From Ctenosaura bakeri (lineage: Eukaryota > Chordata > Lepidosauria > Squamata > Iguanidae), in assembly GCA_948474755.1 (NCBI GenBank), contig CAOLHI010000486.1, positions 124,001-188,000 on the forward strand: a DNA stretch of 64,000 bases, given 5' to 3'. A program made the translations under genes and the position numbers. Positions 22,963 to 35,579 of the stretch are shown in pieces; positions within the stretch are counted from its first letter, which is position 1; each line of letters starts with the position of its first letter. The notes below the pieces were generated by a model that did no database searches, had not been told where the DNA came from, and saw only the letters and a program-made list of their open reading frames with translations.

Positions 22963-24689
22963 CAAGCAGAAGCAAGCCCACCCTAAGCATTCTGCTAAAG
23001 GAGGCAAAGGAAATATCACACCCTTCCATTCTAGTGATGGAAGTTGTCAACAGAGACAGTTTAATCCTAATTTAGTGGTGGCGATGGAATAGTATCTTCC
23101 ACTTTCACTGAGAGTAGGAGAGTTGCTAGGAAAACAGGGCAGGGGATGACGAACACAGACCTCTCGCCTCTTAGCATCTTTTTTCTGTTTCACATCTTCC
23201 AGCACCTGCTAACTGAGGTGGCTACCTCAGTCTGACTAATAGTGGGGCCAGCCCTATTATTCAATACAGAAGTCCTAAGACTCAGTGTGAAATGGCCACA
23301 GCATGTAGACCATTGCTAGCCCAGCACCACATATTGCCAACAGCGGGGTCTATTTGCATAGTTTGCAACAACAGGCTGAACATCTGCCACAAAGGAACAC
23401 TTCTAGGTGGAAGCATTTAATGCCACTTCCATATGGCAACCTTCACATGAGAATCTGCCCTAAACAGTTAAATGCACTCCAGATTTTTATTAAGAAATAC
23501 ATTTTTTTCTCCATTGACCTACTGAGGAACTGGGCCCACATGTCACTAATTTAGTGCCAAATTGCACATCTGACATCTTTTATTTTATCACTGAGCACCA
23601 GTTGATTCAGAAGGAAAAGGGCCAAATTATCTGACAGAAAATTATTTACACTATTATTGCAAATTTCACCTCATTGCAAGCTGCTTACTACCTGAATGGC
23701 TATTCCCCACTTCTCTTCTAACTCACATGAGTCAAATGAGTCACATGAGTCAAATGTTTTAGCCAATGTGTGATATCAATCAAGCAGCAACTACCAAATC
23801 TCCTATCAATCATCAAATCAAAACTGACCTTTCAGTCCAGAAAAACGGCAAGGATCACTGTTTAGAAGCCATAGTATGAAAATGGGGGGAAAAAAACCTA
23901 AAGGACAAGCATGGCTTATATCTCTAATTTGTTTGCTTTTATGGGGTCAAGGTCATGCATTTTGCATTCATTTCTCTTGTGGATACTCCATTGTTTATCA
24001 GACTTTCAGAGAGCATTGTTGAGTCTTTGTGTGCATTTTTAAAATCTGCCAGGCAGTGAACGAAAGAACTGAACAATATATTTACAACTGTAGATTCAGA
24101 CAAATTCAGCTAGGAAAACAGTATTGTTTATCCAACTGCAATGGTACTGTGGAGAGTGGGGTGACCTAATGTGACTGTGAGAACCTAAACACTGTGTTAT
24201 TCACATCTGGCATCATTTACTTTTATATGGTTTCCAATTTCCTAAAAAAAACTAAGAGGGTACCTTGCCATTTGTGCTATCATGGCATCTGGCCAGAATC
24301 TATTGGCCTGATCGCTGTACTACAGCATCATCACTAAAAATAGCCAGGGGGCAATCTTGCAGCTCCCAAATGAGCATGGATTACAGGACAGGACCAGTTG
24401 GATTCCATGCTGTTCTGTAAAACTACTGGTTCTAGCCAAGTAACTCAATCTCAACAATTGTTAGGCACACACTGAACTATTCCTAGATTGCCAATCAGCT
24501 AAACAACTGTCACTTTACCTCCAGACCACCCCCCCACACCTGTTCATTACTAGATCATAAGTTCCTCAGGTACATGTTTCACAAATAAAAAAGATTTCTT
24601 CTTATATGTTTTGATAGGTTTCAACAATTTGCCAAATTGCTCAGTATCATAATAGCACAAGATCACTTAAGATTCTCTCTCTGTAGTCA

Positions 24690-24875
24690 TGTAGGGATGT
24701 GGGGGAGAGGGGGCAATTCGCCCCAGGCAGCAATGTTTCTGGGGCATCCCACCCTGTAGCCACATCTCTGCACCCCGACACACCACAACCATGCCCCTGC
24801 ACACAGTGGCCATGCCCCCCTGCTGCAGCCCCACCCCCTTGTCCCCCATCCACATACTCCAAGCTCCGCCACTAT
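24690..24875 (-). repeat. C/G-rich repeat, copy 1 of 2
   Basis: GGGCAATTCGCCCC, GGCCATGCCCCCCTGCTGCA and CTCCAAGCTCCGCCACTATC recur in inverted orientation at 59008-59070 (GTGGCAGAGCTTGGAG, GGGGTGGGGCTACAGCATG). This is a dispersed repeat of unknown class. Confidence 0.55.
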
Positions 24876-25352
24876 CTCTCTCACACACATTTCCTACATC
24901 TATCATCATTTACACAATCTGTTCTAACCCTACATGAACAAGGTACAGATTTCAGAAACAGTCACATGTGAAAGTGGCACTGAGGAAGAAGGAAATGAGC
25001 AGAGTTGGCTCTGCAATTATGCAAAGTGAAGCAGTTGCCTCAGATATGAAACAGCAGGAAATTGTTAATAATTTAATTCATTATGATTGTGAGAAGGTAT
25101 TTTTTTCTTTCCATTTCAGAAGCTCAAGTAAAGATGTGGGGATTTTTGCCTATAGAGTTCCTTAGGCTACTTCTCCTCAGCCAGCAAAATCTTACAGGCC
25201 AACCCAGAATGGGAGAGAAAGAAAACTATACACCAGAGATCAATATGCAGTCATGAAAAACGCAGATAAAATCCAAACCAGTCAGTAGCACTGAGAAAAT
25301 AATCCATAAATTCCATTCAAAATTTAAAGGCAATCTTTTTTTTTTTGCTCAC

Positions 25353-25421
25353 CTTTTTACCTGAAGCCTGAAAGATCTTTATTAGAGATCCAAACCTTTT
25401 ATCAGTGCGGAAAATGTACAC
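25353..25421 (-). CDS. ITGA9: ITGA9 exon 8: VYIFRTDKRFGSLIKIFQASGKK
   Basis: This small 69-nt exon has exactly 23 codons and is symmetrical (phase 0 at both ends). It joins the GK end of exon 7 to MGSYFGSS of exon 9, and the VYIF strand closes the exon 7 FG-GAP repeat. FQASGKK matches alpha-9; alpha-4 has a different sequence here. The acceptor is ttcatag and the donor GTGAGC. Because it is symmetrical, skipping would keep the reading frame but remove a blade strand. Confidence 0.94.
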
Positions 25422-25809
25422 CTATGAAACAAAAACATTATGTTAGTTATTGCATTACATCATTATCATCATCAAAATCATTCACTACCAATTAGTTAAA
25501 CAACACTACATTGCATATAGGTATAGGTATTTTATTCATTTATGAAAACTATTTTTAACCTATTTTTCCATCAGATGGAAGCTGAGGCACCTTACAAAAA
25601 TGAAAAACAATGCAAAAATAAATCCAAAATAGGTGTATTTTTAAGAAAAATAAACACCAGACAGCTCTTGTAAAAATTTGTCTCTAACAAAATGTGAACC
25701 ATTTCTCCTACTCTTGGCTGGCCTATGTTATTTTACCAAGGATTTTATGCTTTTAAAAAACTCTCTTTTCAGCTGATATCAAATAGAAATTAAAGTAAAG
25801 TCCATGCAG

Positions 25810-25962
25810 CCACAGTTCAGAGGTGGAATACCTGATGTGCAGGCAAAGGTTCCATACCGAGCTGGAGAATCTCCTGCCTGAAGTTCTAGAGAGTCTCTGC
25901 CAGTCAGAGTTGATAACACTGGGCCAAATGACCTCAGTGTAAGGCAGTTTCCTAAGTTTCCA
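25810..25962 (+). repeat. SINE fragment (GCCAGTCAGAGT...GTAAGGCAG type)
   Basis: CTCCTGCCTGAAGTTCTAGA, TCTGCCAGTCAGAGTTGATA and CAGTGTAAGGCAGTTTCCTA give the usual order of a common reptile SINE body. The same family lies at 35580-35773 in sense and 34036-34145 and 34740-34800 in antisense. Confidence 0.7.
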
Positions 25963-26607
25963 AAGATGCAAGCACTCAATAGAGCCTGGAAAAGTTACTT
26001 TTTTGGACTATAACTTTCAGAATCCCAAAATCAGCATGACTACCCTAGCTGGGGGATTCTGCCAGTTGTAATGCAAAAAGGAACTTTTCTAAACTTTGGA
26101 CCTCAATAAATTTGCTCAGAGGGCTGCATCCAAAGATTCATACATGGAGAAGAAAAGCATGGATGCTAACTTCCCTGCCCTCTCCACTCCCTTCAGTCTC
26201 TAGAACTCCCCCAAATGCTTCCACAAATGGGTGGTGGTGATTTGTAAAGTGAGGGAGATGGGAGACAGTTAACGACAATTGGTCAATGGCACCATATGTG
26301 AGTGGAATAAAAGGTGCCTCCATCTGTTTTCCAGAAACTCCTCTCTCCTCCTTAGTTCCCTACCACCTCTACCATGCCACTGCCAGTCCCGTCTAACATT
26401 TCTCTTGACCCAAAGGGGAACTTGTGGAAGGGAAGCTGGCAGGAAGAGGAGGTGGTGAAAAAGTTTAATATTCACCCATCAACTTCCATGGGAAATCTAG
26501 ATCCAACCTACTATACGTGCAAGTTCATACAGGAGAAAGTGATCCATGAATTAACTATCTAATGACATGGTAATAATACTTAACCATCTGCCACTTCAAA
26601 ATATTTT

Positions 26608-26778
26608 ACCCATGTCAGACTACAATCTTGGAAACCAGGGTTCAATTCCCCACTCAGGAATGGAAACCCACTGGGTGATCCACATAACACTGTCAGCCCC
26701 CAGAAAATCCTGTGCTATGTTAGCCTTGGGGTTGCCATACGTCAGAAATGACTTGAAGGTACATAACAACAACAAGTG
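26608..26778 (+). repeat. tRNA-derived SINE, 5' truncated
   Basis: GGGTTCAATTCCCCACTCAG carries the B box, CCCACTGGGTGATCC the middle, and GAAATGACTTGAAGGTACAT with AACAACAACAA the tail. The A-box head is missing. Confidence 0.85.
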
Positions 26779-27244
26779 CTATGTACACAAAATACTCAGA
26801 TCATTTGAGAAGTGCTGTATTTATTAATTTAATAACTTGCCTCAAGTACTTATAAAGAACTCTGCCCAAGAATGTGAAAAATCAATGATCTTCACACAGG
26901 CAATGCTGGATTAGTTGAACTCAGTATTATCAGTTTCCTGCTACCTTGGCACTAGATTAATGTAACATCAAGCAAGACAAACATTAGCAAAAATGTTTTT
27001 AAAATGTTCCATAATTCAGGGCTACTCAAAGCGGTAGTCCATGGACCAGTGTTACTCCATGAGTCATCAGTTGCTGGTCCTTGGACAGTTTCCAGGAAAG
27101 AAAGAAACAATTATTGTCAATGGTGATAAATATGGTACCCCGGCCCATTTTTCTGAAGGGAAAAAAATATCTGGTCCCCCATATCAGATACCTTAAGACA
27201 CATTGGCATAAATGATACAGAATACCAGGGGCTTGACTCTAAAG

Positions 27245-27635
27245 CACAGGTGGACAACTGCAGACTAGGAGGTCACATCAGCCTCCCAGGAGACCTTGGG
27301 GGGGCCACACCCCCACCACACCTGCTCCTGCAAATCAAATCATATTTTTTTACCCCTAAATGCCCTTAAGGGAACATGGAGGCATTCCTGCCATTTTGAG
27401 AGGCCCTCCTGGCCCCCTAGAGAACATTCTGGGTAATTTTGAGGCAAAACAAAAATTGAAAAATTTTGCAAAAATTTGTTTGGATCCAAGGTGTATCCAG
27501 ATATGGTGGAAATGCCCTCCCCACTCCATAGAGGTCATTTTGGAGAGTAGGCGAATTTTAAAGCAAAACAATTTTCTACCTTTGCAGGGCCCTGGGGCCA
27601 AATGTGGTCAATAGGCTGCACTTTGCCCATCCTTG
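27245..27635. mobile_element. hAT-like non-autonomous element, copy 1 of 2
   Basis: CACAGGTGGACAACTGCAG at the left and GGCTGCACTTTGCCCATCC at the right are inverted termini of the CAGGGGTGGGCAAACTG type. It is flanked by CTCTAAAG (27237-27244) and CTCTAAAC (27636-27643), an 8-bp duplication with one mismatch. The interior has no transposase frame. The related copy is at 46067-46496. Confidence 0.75.
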
Positions 27636-27974
27636 CTCTAAACTGAATTCACTGAAGGAAATTTTTTAAAGGCTTTTCTCTTTTCTCTTTCTCACTACTG
27701 TACCTACCAAAAGCTCCTGAGTGGATAAGAAGCTGTCTGGACCCAATGGTTGATGGAAAAGGGAAGAATTAGACAAAACTGAAATGGTTTTATTCCAAAT
27801 GGATTGGAGTGCTTGAGGAAAACCCCTGCTATTATCAATAAACCTTTTCCACAAGTGCTACCCCAAGTTATTGGAGTCCCAAACCTCCCGCTCATCAATT
27901 TTTCCAAGAATGGAGTCAAATCATCCAATACCACCACATCTGCACATGAGATAAAGTCTGATCAACAGTCACAC

Positions 27975-28060
27975 CTTTCCGACGCCTCCATCCTGAGGAG
28001 CTCCTCCTACGACATCAGTAGTCATCGGCTGGGAGAAGTGACCTGCTGTCACGGCATATC
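27975..28060 (-). CDS. ITGA9: ITGA9 exon 7: YAVTAGHFS and DVVGGAPQDGG
   Basis: The exon is 86 nt, two bases of a glycine codon plus 28 codons. YAVTAGHF is the conserved Y-A-V strand that opens a propeller blade, and TDVVGGAPQDGGVGK is its FG-GAP motif. The acceptor is ttcag. The donor reads GTGTGA, weaker than the GTAAGT or GTGAGT sites of most other exons here. The exon still fits perfectly in phase between exons 6 and 8, so it is taken as constitutive. A run of several CpG sites over the GGCGTCGGAAAG part is unlike the surrounding intron and fits coding constraint. Confidence 0.94.
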
Positions 28061-28999
28061 CTGAACAGGACATTTAATTTTAAGTGGATGATCAGGAGCA
28101 GGGAAGAGGAAAGAAATGACAAAGATATTTAGGAAAGGAAATATTTCCAAAGAATAGATCAGCCATCTGGTTGAAAGGAAAACAGTTCTTCTTCTCTGCC
28201 TGAAGTGTAAGTATAACAGCTTTGTGCTTAAAAACAATGACACTGCCACTGCAGACCAATTTCTTCAGAATAGGGAGCTGTTGGCACTCTGTTTAAGGAT
28301 GGAAGCATGAACAAGTAACTGGCCATTTTTCTGAAACACAAGATGTAAAAGGTATGGACTGAACACTTAGGGATGCCATGGGCAATAGTGCCCATCCCCA
28401 AAAGGGGGAACTAAAAAGTAAACATGGACAAAGAAGAGAAGCACTAAAAGTGAAAAACACACTCACCCACACTGACAAAACAGCATTTACTCTCATCCAA
28501 ATGAATCAGTCTTTCATGCTGGTTGAGCAAAACAATCTTGCATGTAAGTCTCTGAACTACAATACTCAGCATCTGCTGGTAAGGATTCTGTGAGCTGTAG
28601 TCCAAAAAGAACCCTCTCACGAACTTGCTTGGTGACCATTTCTTATTCCACCCCTCCCACATACATATTCTCTTAACATTCATGGACAAAGAGGAGTGAT
28701 CCTCTTCTGTATCTTAAAATGGCCTTTCAAAAGGAAAGCCAAAGGGAAGAGTGAAGGAACAGTTCTGATAGCAGAGGAATGTAAACAGTGGGATGCTGGT
28801 GCATTTCAACTTGTTCACAAGAGATCCAGAGTTTGGGGTGAACAATGAGATAGCCAAATTGGTAACAGCAAATCAAACAAGGATAGCTTAGAGCTCCAAA
28901 AGAATCTCTCCAATTTAGGAAAACACATTAAAAACAGAGAAAATGCAGTTCAGTATACAAAAGGATAAAGAGAAAAGAACAATAACTTAACAAATATTC

Positions 29000-29775
29000 T
29001 GATAGAGGCTGATTTGCCAGTGACTAAGCAGCAAATGGGTTTTGAGATTGAGGTGTCTATCTCAATTAACACATCAACTCAGTATGTAGCCACTCTGAAA
29101 ATGGCAAAATCCATGTCAAAGATCATTAAGAAAGAAAAATAAAATTGTCAATATCATAATGCCTTCATAAACATCTAGCGTACAGCCATGCTCAGAATAC
29201 TATGCTTAGTGCTAGATGTCACACATCTAAAAGATACAGCTGAGCTGAAAAAATCCAGAAAAAAGGCAATCAACATTATCAGGAAATTGGAGTTTGAGAT
29301 TTCTTAGCTTAAAAGAAAAAGTGAAGGACAGGACAGAGATACATGAAATTATGTATGATCTGGGAAAATGGGGTTTGGGGAAGGTTTTCTCCTCACATAA
29401 TACAAGAATCTGGGGTAATACACTGATGTTAAATGATGGAAAACTGAGGGCAGACAGAAGAAAGAACTTCACACCGCCCACAGTTGAGCTATAGCAGCTG
29501 CTACCAGCTATATAATGATGGAACCCAACTTGGATGGCTTTGAAAGGAGATTGGACGAATGAGAGGATAAGGTTATCTGTGGCTGTCGCTCACGATGGTT
29601 GTATATGACTTCTACTACCAGAGGCAATTTCTTCCAAATATTAGCTTCCTAGGGACTATGAGCAGGCTTGTGCTCTTGTGTTCATGTCCTGCTTGCAGCT
29701 TTCCCCTGGAAGTCTGCTTGACCACTGTGAGAATAAAACACTGGATTGGACAGCCCTTTGATGTGATCTAGCCCA
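29000..29775 (+). mobile_element. CR1/L2-like LINE 3' region, sense, decayed
   Basis: The words ACTGAGGGCAGACAGAAGAA, CCCAACTTGGATGGCTTTGA, AAGGAGATTGGACGAATGAG, GTCTGCTTGACCACTGTGAG and ACACTGGATTGGACAGCCC occur in the order found in abundant sauropsid LINE 3' ends (CTTGGATGGC...GGATTGGACAAA...GGCCACTGTGAGAACAGGATGCTGGA, from memory). The left boundary is uncertain. No intact frame. Confidence 0.6.
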
Positions 29776-29823
29776 GCGGCTCTTTCTTAACTGCTGTGTT
29801 AAGAATCTGGGGGTAAGGGGGGG

Positions 29824-29959
29824 CGTATCCTATGGAATCCTGGGGTTTGCAGTTTAGGGAGAAGCCATTGATGCCCCTCTCTAACCTGCAAACCCCAAGA
29901 TTCCAAAGGATGTTGAAAGTGGACTAATAGCACTGGAACAGTCTAGTGCAGAAATGGCT
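29824..29959. mobile_element. Palindromic MITE, left end lost
   Basis: CTATGGAATCCTGGGGTTTG and its inverse GCAAACCCCAAGATTCCAAA are both present, with the right end CTAGTGCAGAAATGGC. The left terminus is replaced by the end of a LINE. Confidence 0.7.
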
Positions 29960-31377
29960 GGGGAAATCCACAGTGAATGCTTACTACCTTAGTAAGAATT
30001 TATTTTAACATATATGTTAAAGTGGGAAAGGGGTAGTTTGAAAAGGGGAATCAATAATGTAGTCTTACTTGCTCCTCTGAAAAATGATAACATTATGAAA
30101 CCAGAAGAGTCTCCAGTAGAAAAGATTCAGCTCTTTTCCCTTGTAAGGCCATCATTTTATACTTGAGAGCCACCGTCCTCTCCCTCTGCTGTAAATTATA
30201 GGCCTTTTATCTGTAGGGTAAACAGCATGCTTCAGATCTATTCAAAGGGAAAAGCTCAGCACATGCATCCATCTCTCATTTTAACTATCCTCAAGAGGCT
30301 TTCACTAAGTGGTGTAATGTGTTGGGGGAAGGGCTGGCACCAAAGAAACAAGCAAATAAACAAATAAGAACAGCAGGTTGGAGAAAAGGGGCTGTCTTTA
30401 AAAAAAAAAAAGCATGGTTTTGTTTTAATGTGCCAAGCAATTGAGAAAAATGGATGTCTGTCAATGCTTCCATAATCAAACCAAGTGGTCACCAGGGACT
30501 AGAGAGAAACCATTAGATATATAGTATTTCTCTTGCAGCATTCATTGCATTTCTAATCCTAAATTTATTAGGTTTATTGAACAAAGTCCTTTTCACCATC
30601 TTATTGTAGCAGCTTTTCTTCACAACAATAAATCACTGGTAAAGGATTCTGTTGCTCTGAAATGATTAATTAATCCATTTTCCAAACATGTTTCAACCAC
30701 CTTAATCAAGGGGAAAAAATTAAGACAAATCCACCATTATCCTACAAAAAAAACACCAACCCTAATTATGAACTATTTGGCTTTGTTGAGAAATACTGGG
30801 ATTTATAGTTTTCTGAAAGTGCTCAGATTTTCCTGTCAGAGATCTATGAAAACTCAAAGAACTACAATTCCCACTGTATAGGAGAGAAAAGCAACCAGAA
30901 TTAAAGTTGATAGTTTAGGCATCATGTGGACCATATAGTATCCTTGACTAGTGCTGGAACTGGAATCCTAACCTAATTGATAGGCTAGTCCAATCGGTTT
31001 CACACTTTCTGGTTTCTTCCACTTTCTTTTCTAGCAGTTTTCTAGCTATTTCTGGACTACAACTCATAATTCCTGACCATATGTTATGGCAGCTAGGGTT
31101 GATGGTGGCTGTAGGCTGATGAGAGCTATGTTTCCCAAGTATTGACTAGAAAAAGATCTCTAGAAGCATGTAAACTGTCATTTCAAAGTTTGTGTACAAT
31201 TATTGGTCCTGTCATGGAGAAAGACGTAACAGAATATCCCAGTTTATACTATTGGACCTAAAACAATCAGGCACCTATGTGTTTACTCAGTTTTCAATGA
31301 CAGAGGAAAAGCCCCTATATCAAGAGTATAGTCAGGACTTGAGATTCACTTGAGACTCACTAGGCCACATCACTTAC

Positions 31378-31507
31378 CGAGGTACGTGTACCGCTTAGCT
31401 ATCACAGATTCATCATTCAGTTTGAAATATGTATTATCGGTGAGATTCAGTACTTTGATCGTTCCTGTCCAGTAATACGATCCAGGGGCTCCCATGATAA
31501 CCAGCTC
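31378..31507 (-). CDS. ITGA9: ITGA9 exon 6: blade 3, LVIMGAPGSYYWTGTI
   Basis: The exon is 130 nt, 43 whole codons plus the first base of a glycine codon. It opens ELVIMGAPGSYYWTGTIKV, the FG-GAP motif of blade 3 with the GAPGSYYW loop that lies next to the ligand-binding face, and ends KRYTYL. It contains one potential N-glycosylation site, NLT, in KVLNLTDNTY. The acceptor is ttgcag and the donor GTAAGT. The alignment with human alpha-9 appears gap-free over the exon, with conservative changes near the end. Confidence 0.95.
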
Positions 31508-32669
31508 CTGCAAAAGAAGAGTTTCATCATGCTAAACCTCTGAAATCAAAAAATAAGACCGATATTCTACATCAGCTATTTAGTTACATCTGCATAACTG
31601 ACATTTCCTGGCCTCACCGCCACTCACAGCCCACCTTAAAAGCCAACAGCTGGATCAGGTGTAGTAAGTCTGTTCAGCTTCCAACTGGAACACAGGGAGG
31701 ATGACATTCCCACTCACTCTCTCCCACCCGCAAACAAGACTGCAAAAAGGATTTGCAACAGGGGTCTTGTTTCTGATTGTCACAGCCTCACTTACTGGTG
31801 GGTGAGAGTGGAAACATCCCTATCCTTACACTTGATTAAAAGTCAAACAGACCTCCTTCATCTGATCCAGTTAAGGTCAGGTAAGCTGGGGTGGTATTTA
31901 TGTAAGATTACATAGTATTAATGAATACAGAGAAGTTAAGAATCCATAACTCTAGGTTGTAAATCTGTAACTGCAATACCTAATGCCAAGCATGACCACG
32001 GCTAAGGCTAAAGATGTAAAATGCCTTAAAAATCTGAAAACACAGGCAGAGGAGACAGAAATACTTAAGGAATATGGAATCAGGTAAAAGAAATCTAAAC
32101 TTACTCTACTACACTAGGAATGTGAAATGTGTTACGCAAATATACCAACAGTGTAAAATGGTGGTTTTTTTAATTAAATAATTACAAATATTACACACTG
32201 GGGAAATGATTGAAATAAAAGCTGTCAACACTTTGTAAACAAAAAAGAAGAAGTGTCTTAAATTATTAAATAATCCACTCATGCACAGTAGCAACGCCAC
32301 GATCACTAACAGATTCAAGTGAAAGCTCTGCATCTTGCTTGGATCCAAGAAATTTATTTTGTGAGAGGCCTTTTATTTTCTTTTTCATATTTGGCTTGGA
32401 ATGAGTTGGAAAATGTGGTTTTTCTCCCTACAAATAAATACTTAATACCAAATCAGCCAACTCTCTTCCTAAAGTAAGTAACTGGCCCAAGAGCTAGAAG
32501 TTTTAGTTAATGACTTGACTAAAGCAGGGCTGCACTAATGGCCCTACACAAAGGTAAACTCCAGGTATGAGTCTGGTGCTCAAAAGCTGTAAATTGAGAC
32601 ACATACAAAAAAGCAACAGGGTTCCATAGTCATGTGCGATCTCTTACACTGAAAAAACTGAGGCATTGT

Positions 32670-32890
32670 AATTGGAAGCAATGGTGAATGGTTCAGTTGG
32701 CTGACAAATCCATTCCAGATTTTGGTCCAAAGACCAACAGAGCTACCCAATTTGCTGAAGAATGTTATCCCCCAAAATAAGTTCAGTTCCTTATATAGCT
32801 CTTCTAAGGTTCAGACTAAAACCTGGAACAGATTCACTGCTCCACTGACAGAGGAGTCACCAAGCATCCTAGTTGACAGAGATACTATTC
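32670..32890 (+). repeat. Unnamed dispersed repeat, copy 2 of 3
   Basis: AGCTCTTCTAAGGTTCAGAC is followed by TAAAACCTGGAACAGATTCA and CTGCTCCACTGACAGAGGAG, the order seen in copies 1 and 3. Confidence 0.55.
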
Positions 32891-34035
32891 TCCTGAACCC
32901 CAAATAAGACAAACATTCTGAGGAGCTAATTCATTTGTAGTAATTACTCTAACCTGTCCCTCTGAGAAAAGCTACCACTGGTTCTATATACCTGTAAGGC
33001 TGTACATTAGATGATATTACATTTTTAGCTCAGGATGCATGAAAACCACATGGAGAGAACACAGAGCAGTGCTTTACTCACAAACAGAAACCCACAGGGG
33101 CATGGCAGCAAACCAGTAAATTCTGCCCCATTTCAGGGCCTGTCTTTCAGGATCTACGTGTGCATCCACAAAATTTTTCTTCAGCACTCCCAAGCTATGG
33201 CTCAAAACATCTGGATGCTTTGGGCCACCTCTCATTACTGAGTGAGACTAACAAACCAAGCTGGGCAATCGTGGCCATTCAGGTGTTTTTTGACTCAAAA
33301 TCCCATCAGCTACAGCCAATGGCGAGAGACAATATATTTTGCAGTCTGACAATATCTGGAGGGCTGGAAGTCACTTATCCCTGGCCAAGATCATTTGAAA
33401 TAGCTACAAAATACACACACTCTGACATGACAGAGAGCACTGAAGCAGATATATCTGTAGTAAACTTGCATTGTTTCTGTGTCCCCAAGGGACAACCAAC
33501 CAATCCATCTCTCATCAAAAAATAGCATACGTTAGCAGGACTGAGTGCTCATACATTAGGCCTTGCCTAGTTGACCCAGGACCCATTTATCTATGTTTCC
33601 TGCTCATTCTGAAAAGGCTGAAGCTCTAGGCAGTCGACTGAAAGTTCAAAGCCCCCTTTTGAATGAGGAACAGGCAGAGGGAGCTCAGAGCATGGGAAAA
33701 AGAAACAGGCTTGATACTGCAGACACACCAGGAAACAGCTGCTGCTGACATGGCTCCTGTGATCAAACGCATTATCACAAAAGTTGCCACCCATTTCAGA
33801 TTAACCTAAAAAGATCCCACTGAAATGTTTTGGATGCTGAGGTGATACACATCTTGTTCCTATGATCCAGAGGACTAAAGATCTCTTTGGCTCAATTGTG
33901 AAGATATTTTGAAAAAATTAATTCTGTTTACATGGCCTTCAATTTCAGGTTTGCCTAAGACAAACCTAGACATTACCAAAAACACACAGCTGCCACCAAA
34001 AATAGTGGCCCTATGCCTAGCTTCCTATTTTCATA

Positions 34036-34145
34036 GTAGTATAGGAAATTGCCTTACACTACAGCAGACACCTTGTCCCCATCTAGCCCAATACTGTCTG
34101 CAAGCTGCTTAGCTCTCTTGAGGCTCTAACAAAGATCTTTCATAT
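34036..34145 (-). repeat. SINE fragment, antisense
   Basis: TAGGAAATTGCCTTACACTA, CAATACTGTCTGCAAGCTGC and TCTCTTGAGGCTC are the inverted body of the family at 35580-35773. Confidence 0.6.
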
Positions 34146-34304
34146 TTAAAGACTGGGGGAAAAAATACTGTTGGGGACTAAGGTTCTCAAAATTCTCTAA
34201 TCAGAATCAGTATGGGAGATGCTAGGAATGATAGTCCAAAAAAACCCTTTTTGAACTTTATATTTGCTTTGTTGCTATTATTTGCTGGGAAACCAGCCCT
34301 AACT

Positions 34305-34620
34305 TATATCAACTCTATGAATGAAAGTTTTCCAAGAGCCCCAGTCATCAACTGCCCTGCTCACGTCTTGCAAACTGAAGGCTTCAGTTTGCTTGCTTGA
34401 ATCTATCCACTGTAACATGGTCTACTCCTTCTGCCTTCCACTTAGCCGAGCATTACTGTTGTTTCTAGTGAGTCACATTGTCTTGTGATATATCTGAAGT
34501 ACAACAGCCTCATTTTAGTCATCTTGGATTCTAAGAAGAATTGAGACTTGATTTGCTCTAGGACTCATTCATTTGTCTTTTTAGCAGCCTATGGTCCAGG
34601 CAGAACTCTCTTCCAGCACC
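34305..34620 (-). mobile_element. RTE/BovB-like LINE 3' fragment, antisense
   Basis: TATCAACTCTATGAATGAAA, CCTGCTCACGTCTTGCAAAC and GCTTGCTTGAATCTATCCAC are the reverse complement of the fragment type seen at 57870-58110. The sequence extends into the upstream ORF2 region with many breaks. Confidence 0.55.
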
Positions 34621-34739
34621 ACATTTCATATGTGTTGATTTTCTTCCTGTCAGCTTTCTTCACTGCCCAGCACTGACACACATAAAGATATTTGCTACCT
34701 GGGCCTTCCTTTTTCTGAATCACAGATTTTAGAGACAGA

Positions 34740-34800
34740 CCTGAGGACCTCCTGCTTGCAAAGACTGGACTTCACCACTGAACTACAATCCTGTCCACAG
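34740..34800 (-). repeat. SINE head fragment, antisense
   Basis: CCTGCTTGCAAAGACTGGAC and TTCACCACTGAACTACAATC are the inverted tRNA-like head (GCTTTGCATGCAGAAGG type) of the SINE whose sense copy is at 35580. Confidence 0.5.
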
Positions 34801-35579
34801 CCTTTGACAGTAATGAAATGTGTGTTGTGACATTGTTGTGTCATGTCTGTCTCTCACCCAGCACAGCCAGTGATGTGGAGCAGCGGGGAACTGCATTCAA
34901 AACGTTGTGACTTTTCAAAATACTGAATTTCACCTCAAATAAGGAAATCCAGTATTACAAAACCAATTTACAATGTAAAGATAGCCCTGGCCACAGTCAA
35001 GTACAAAATATATAACCATTGTATCATTTTTAACAATGTATGCAAGCATAAATTAGGTTATTACCCACAAAAGCAGACAAGAGGGGAAGGTTACGGGCAC
35101 TTCATATGTGTTTTGCAATTCAAATATACTCTGCAATTAAGCATCTCTTCCTGAGGAGATGACATTTAATACATGAAACCAGCCCTCAGCTACTGCAGAT
35201 GAAGGATGCCAGTGAGTGTGTGTCACACTGTATCAGTGCACCTGAGACCTTCCGGAAATAGATTAACTGTGCCAGTCTGCATATTGATTCCTGAAAGCAA
35301 CAAACTGCGGCATTCATTAAGACTGGTATGGGTGTCAGAATGCAAGCAAGAGACAACTGCGCTTGCTTTTAACAAGGCTGCCCCCTTTTGTGCAGATCGA
35401 TGGTGAGGAAGTTTTGGCTCATGAAATGTTTTGACATCTTCCATCAAGCTTCCATCAAGCCCAATGGTAAAGGATAGTGGGAGTCTAAAAACATCTGGAG
35501 GGGAAAGGGTTTCCCACCTCTGCATCATTGTTGATACCCACAGCTCTGACTTAGGGTCATATAATACAATCAGCAATAG

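Larger units (their letters stand above)
21229..25352 (-). other. ITGA9 intron 8
   Basis: About 4.1 kb. It contains the nested MITE composite 22337-22962 and a C-rich repeat at 24690-24875. Nothing recognisable in 21240-22330, 22970-24680 or 24880-25350. Confidence 0.8.
25422..27974 (-). other. ITGA9 intron 7
   Basis: About 2.6 kb, with two SINE copies, a decayed palindromic repeat (25985-26100) and a hAT-like element (27245-27635). Nothing recognisable in 25440-25800, 26110-26600 or 26790-27230. Confidence 0.8.
28061..31377 (-). other. ITGA9 intron 6
   Basis: About 3.3 kb. Roughly a quarter is a decayed CR1-like LINE end (29000-29775), followed directly by part of a palindromic MITE. Nothing recognisable in 28070-28950, 29970-30770 or 30950-31370. 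Confidence 0.8.

Noticed and set aside
22567..23019. Minus-strand 150-codon frame and CpG-rich block as a possible first exon or promoter
   Set aside because: The block is bounded by inverted MITE ends and lies between ITGA9 exons 8 and 9. The translation has no integrin or signal-peptide features.
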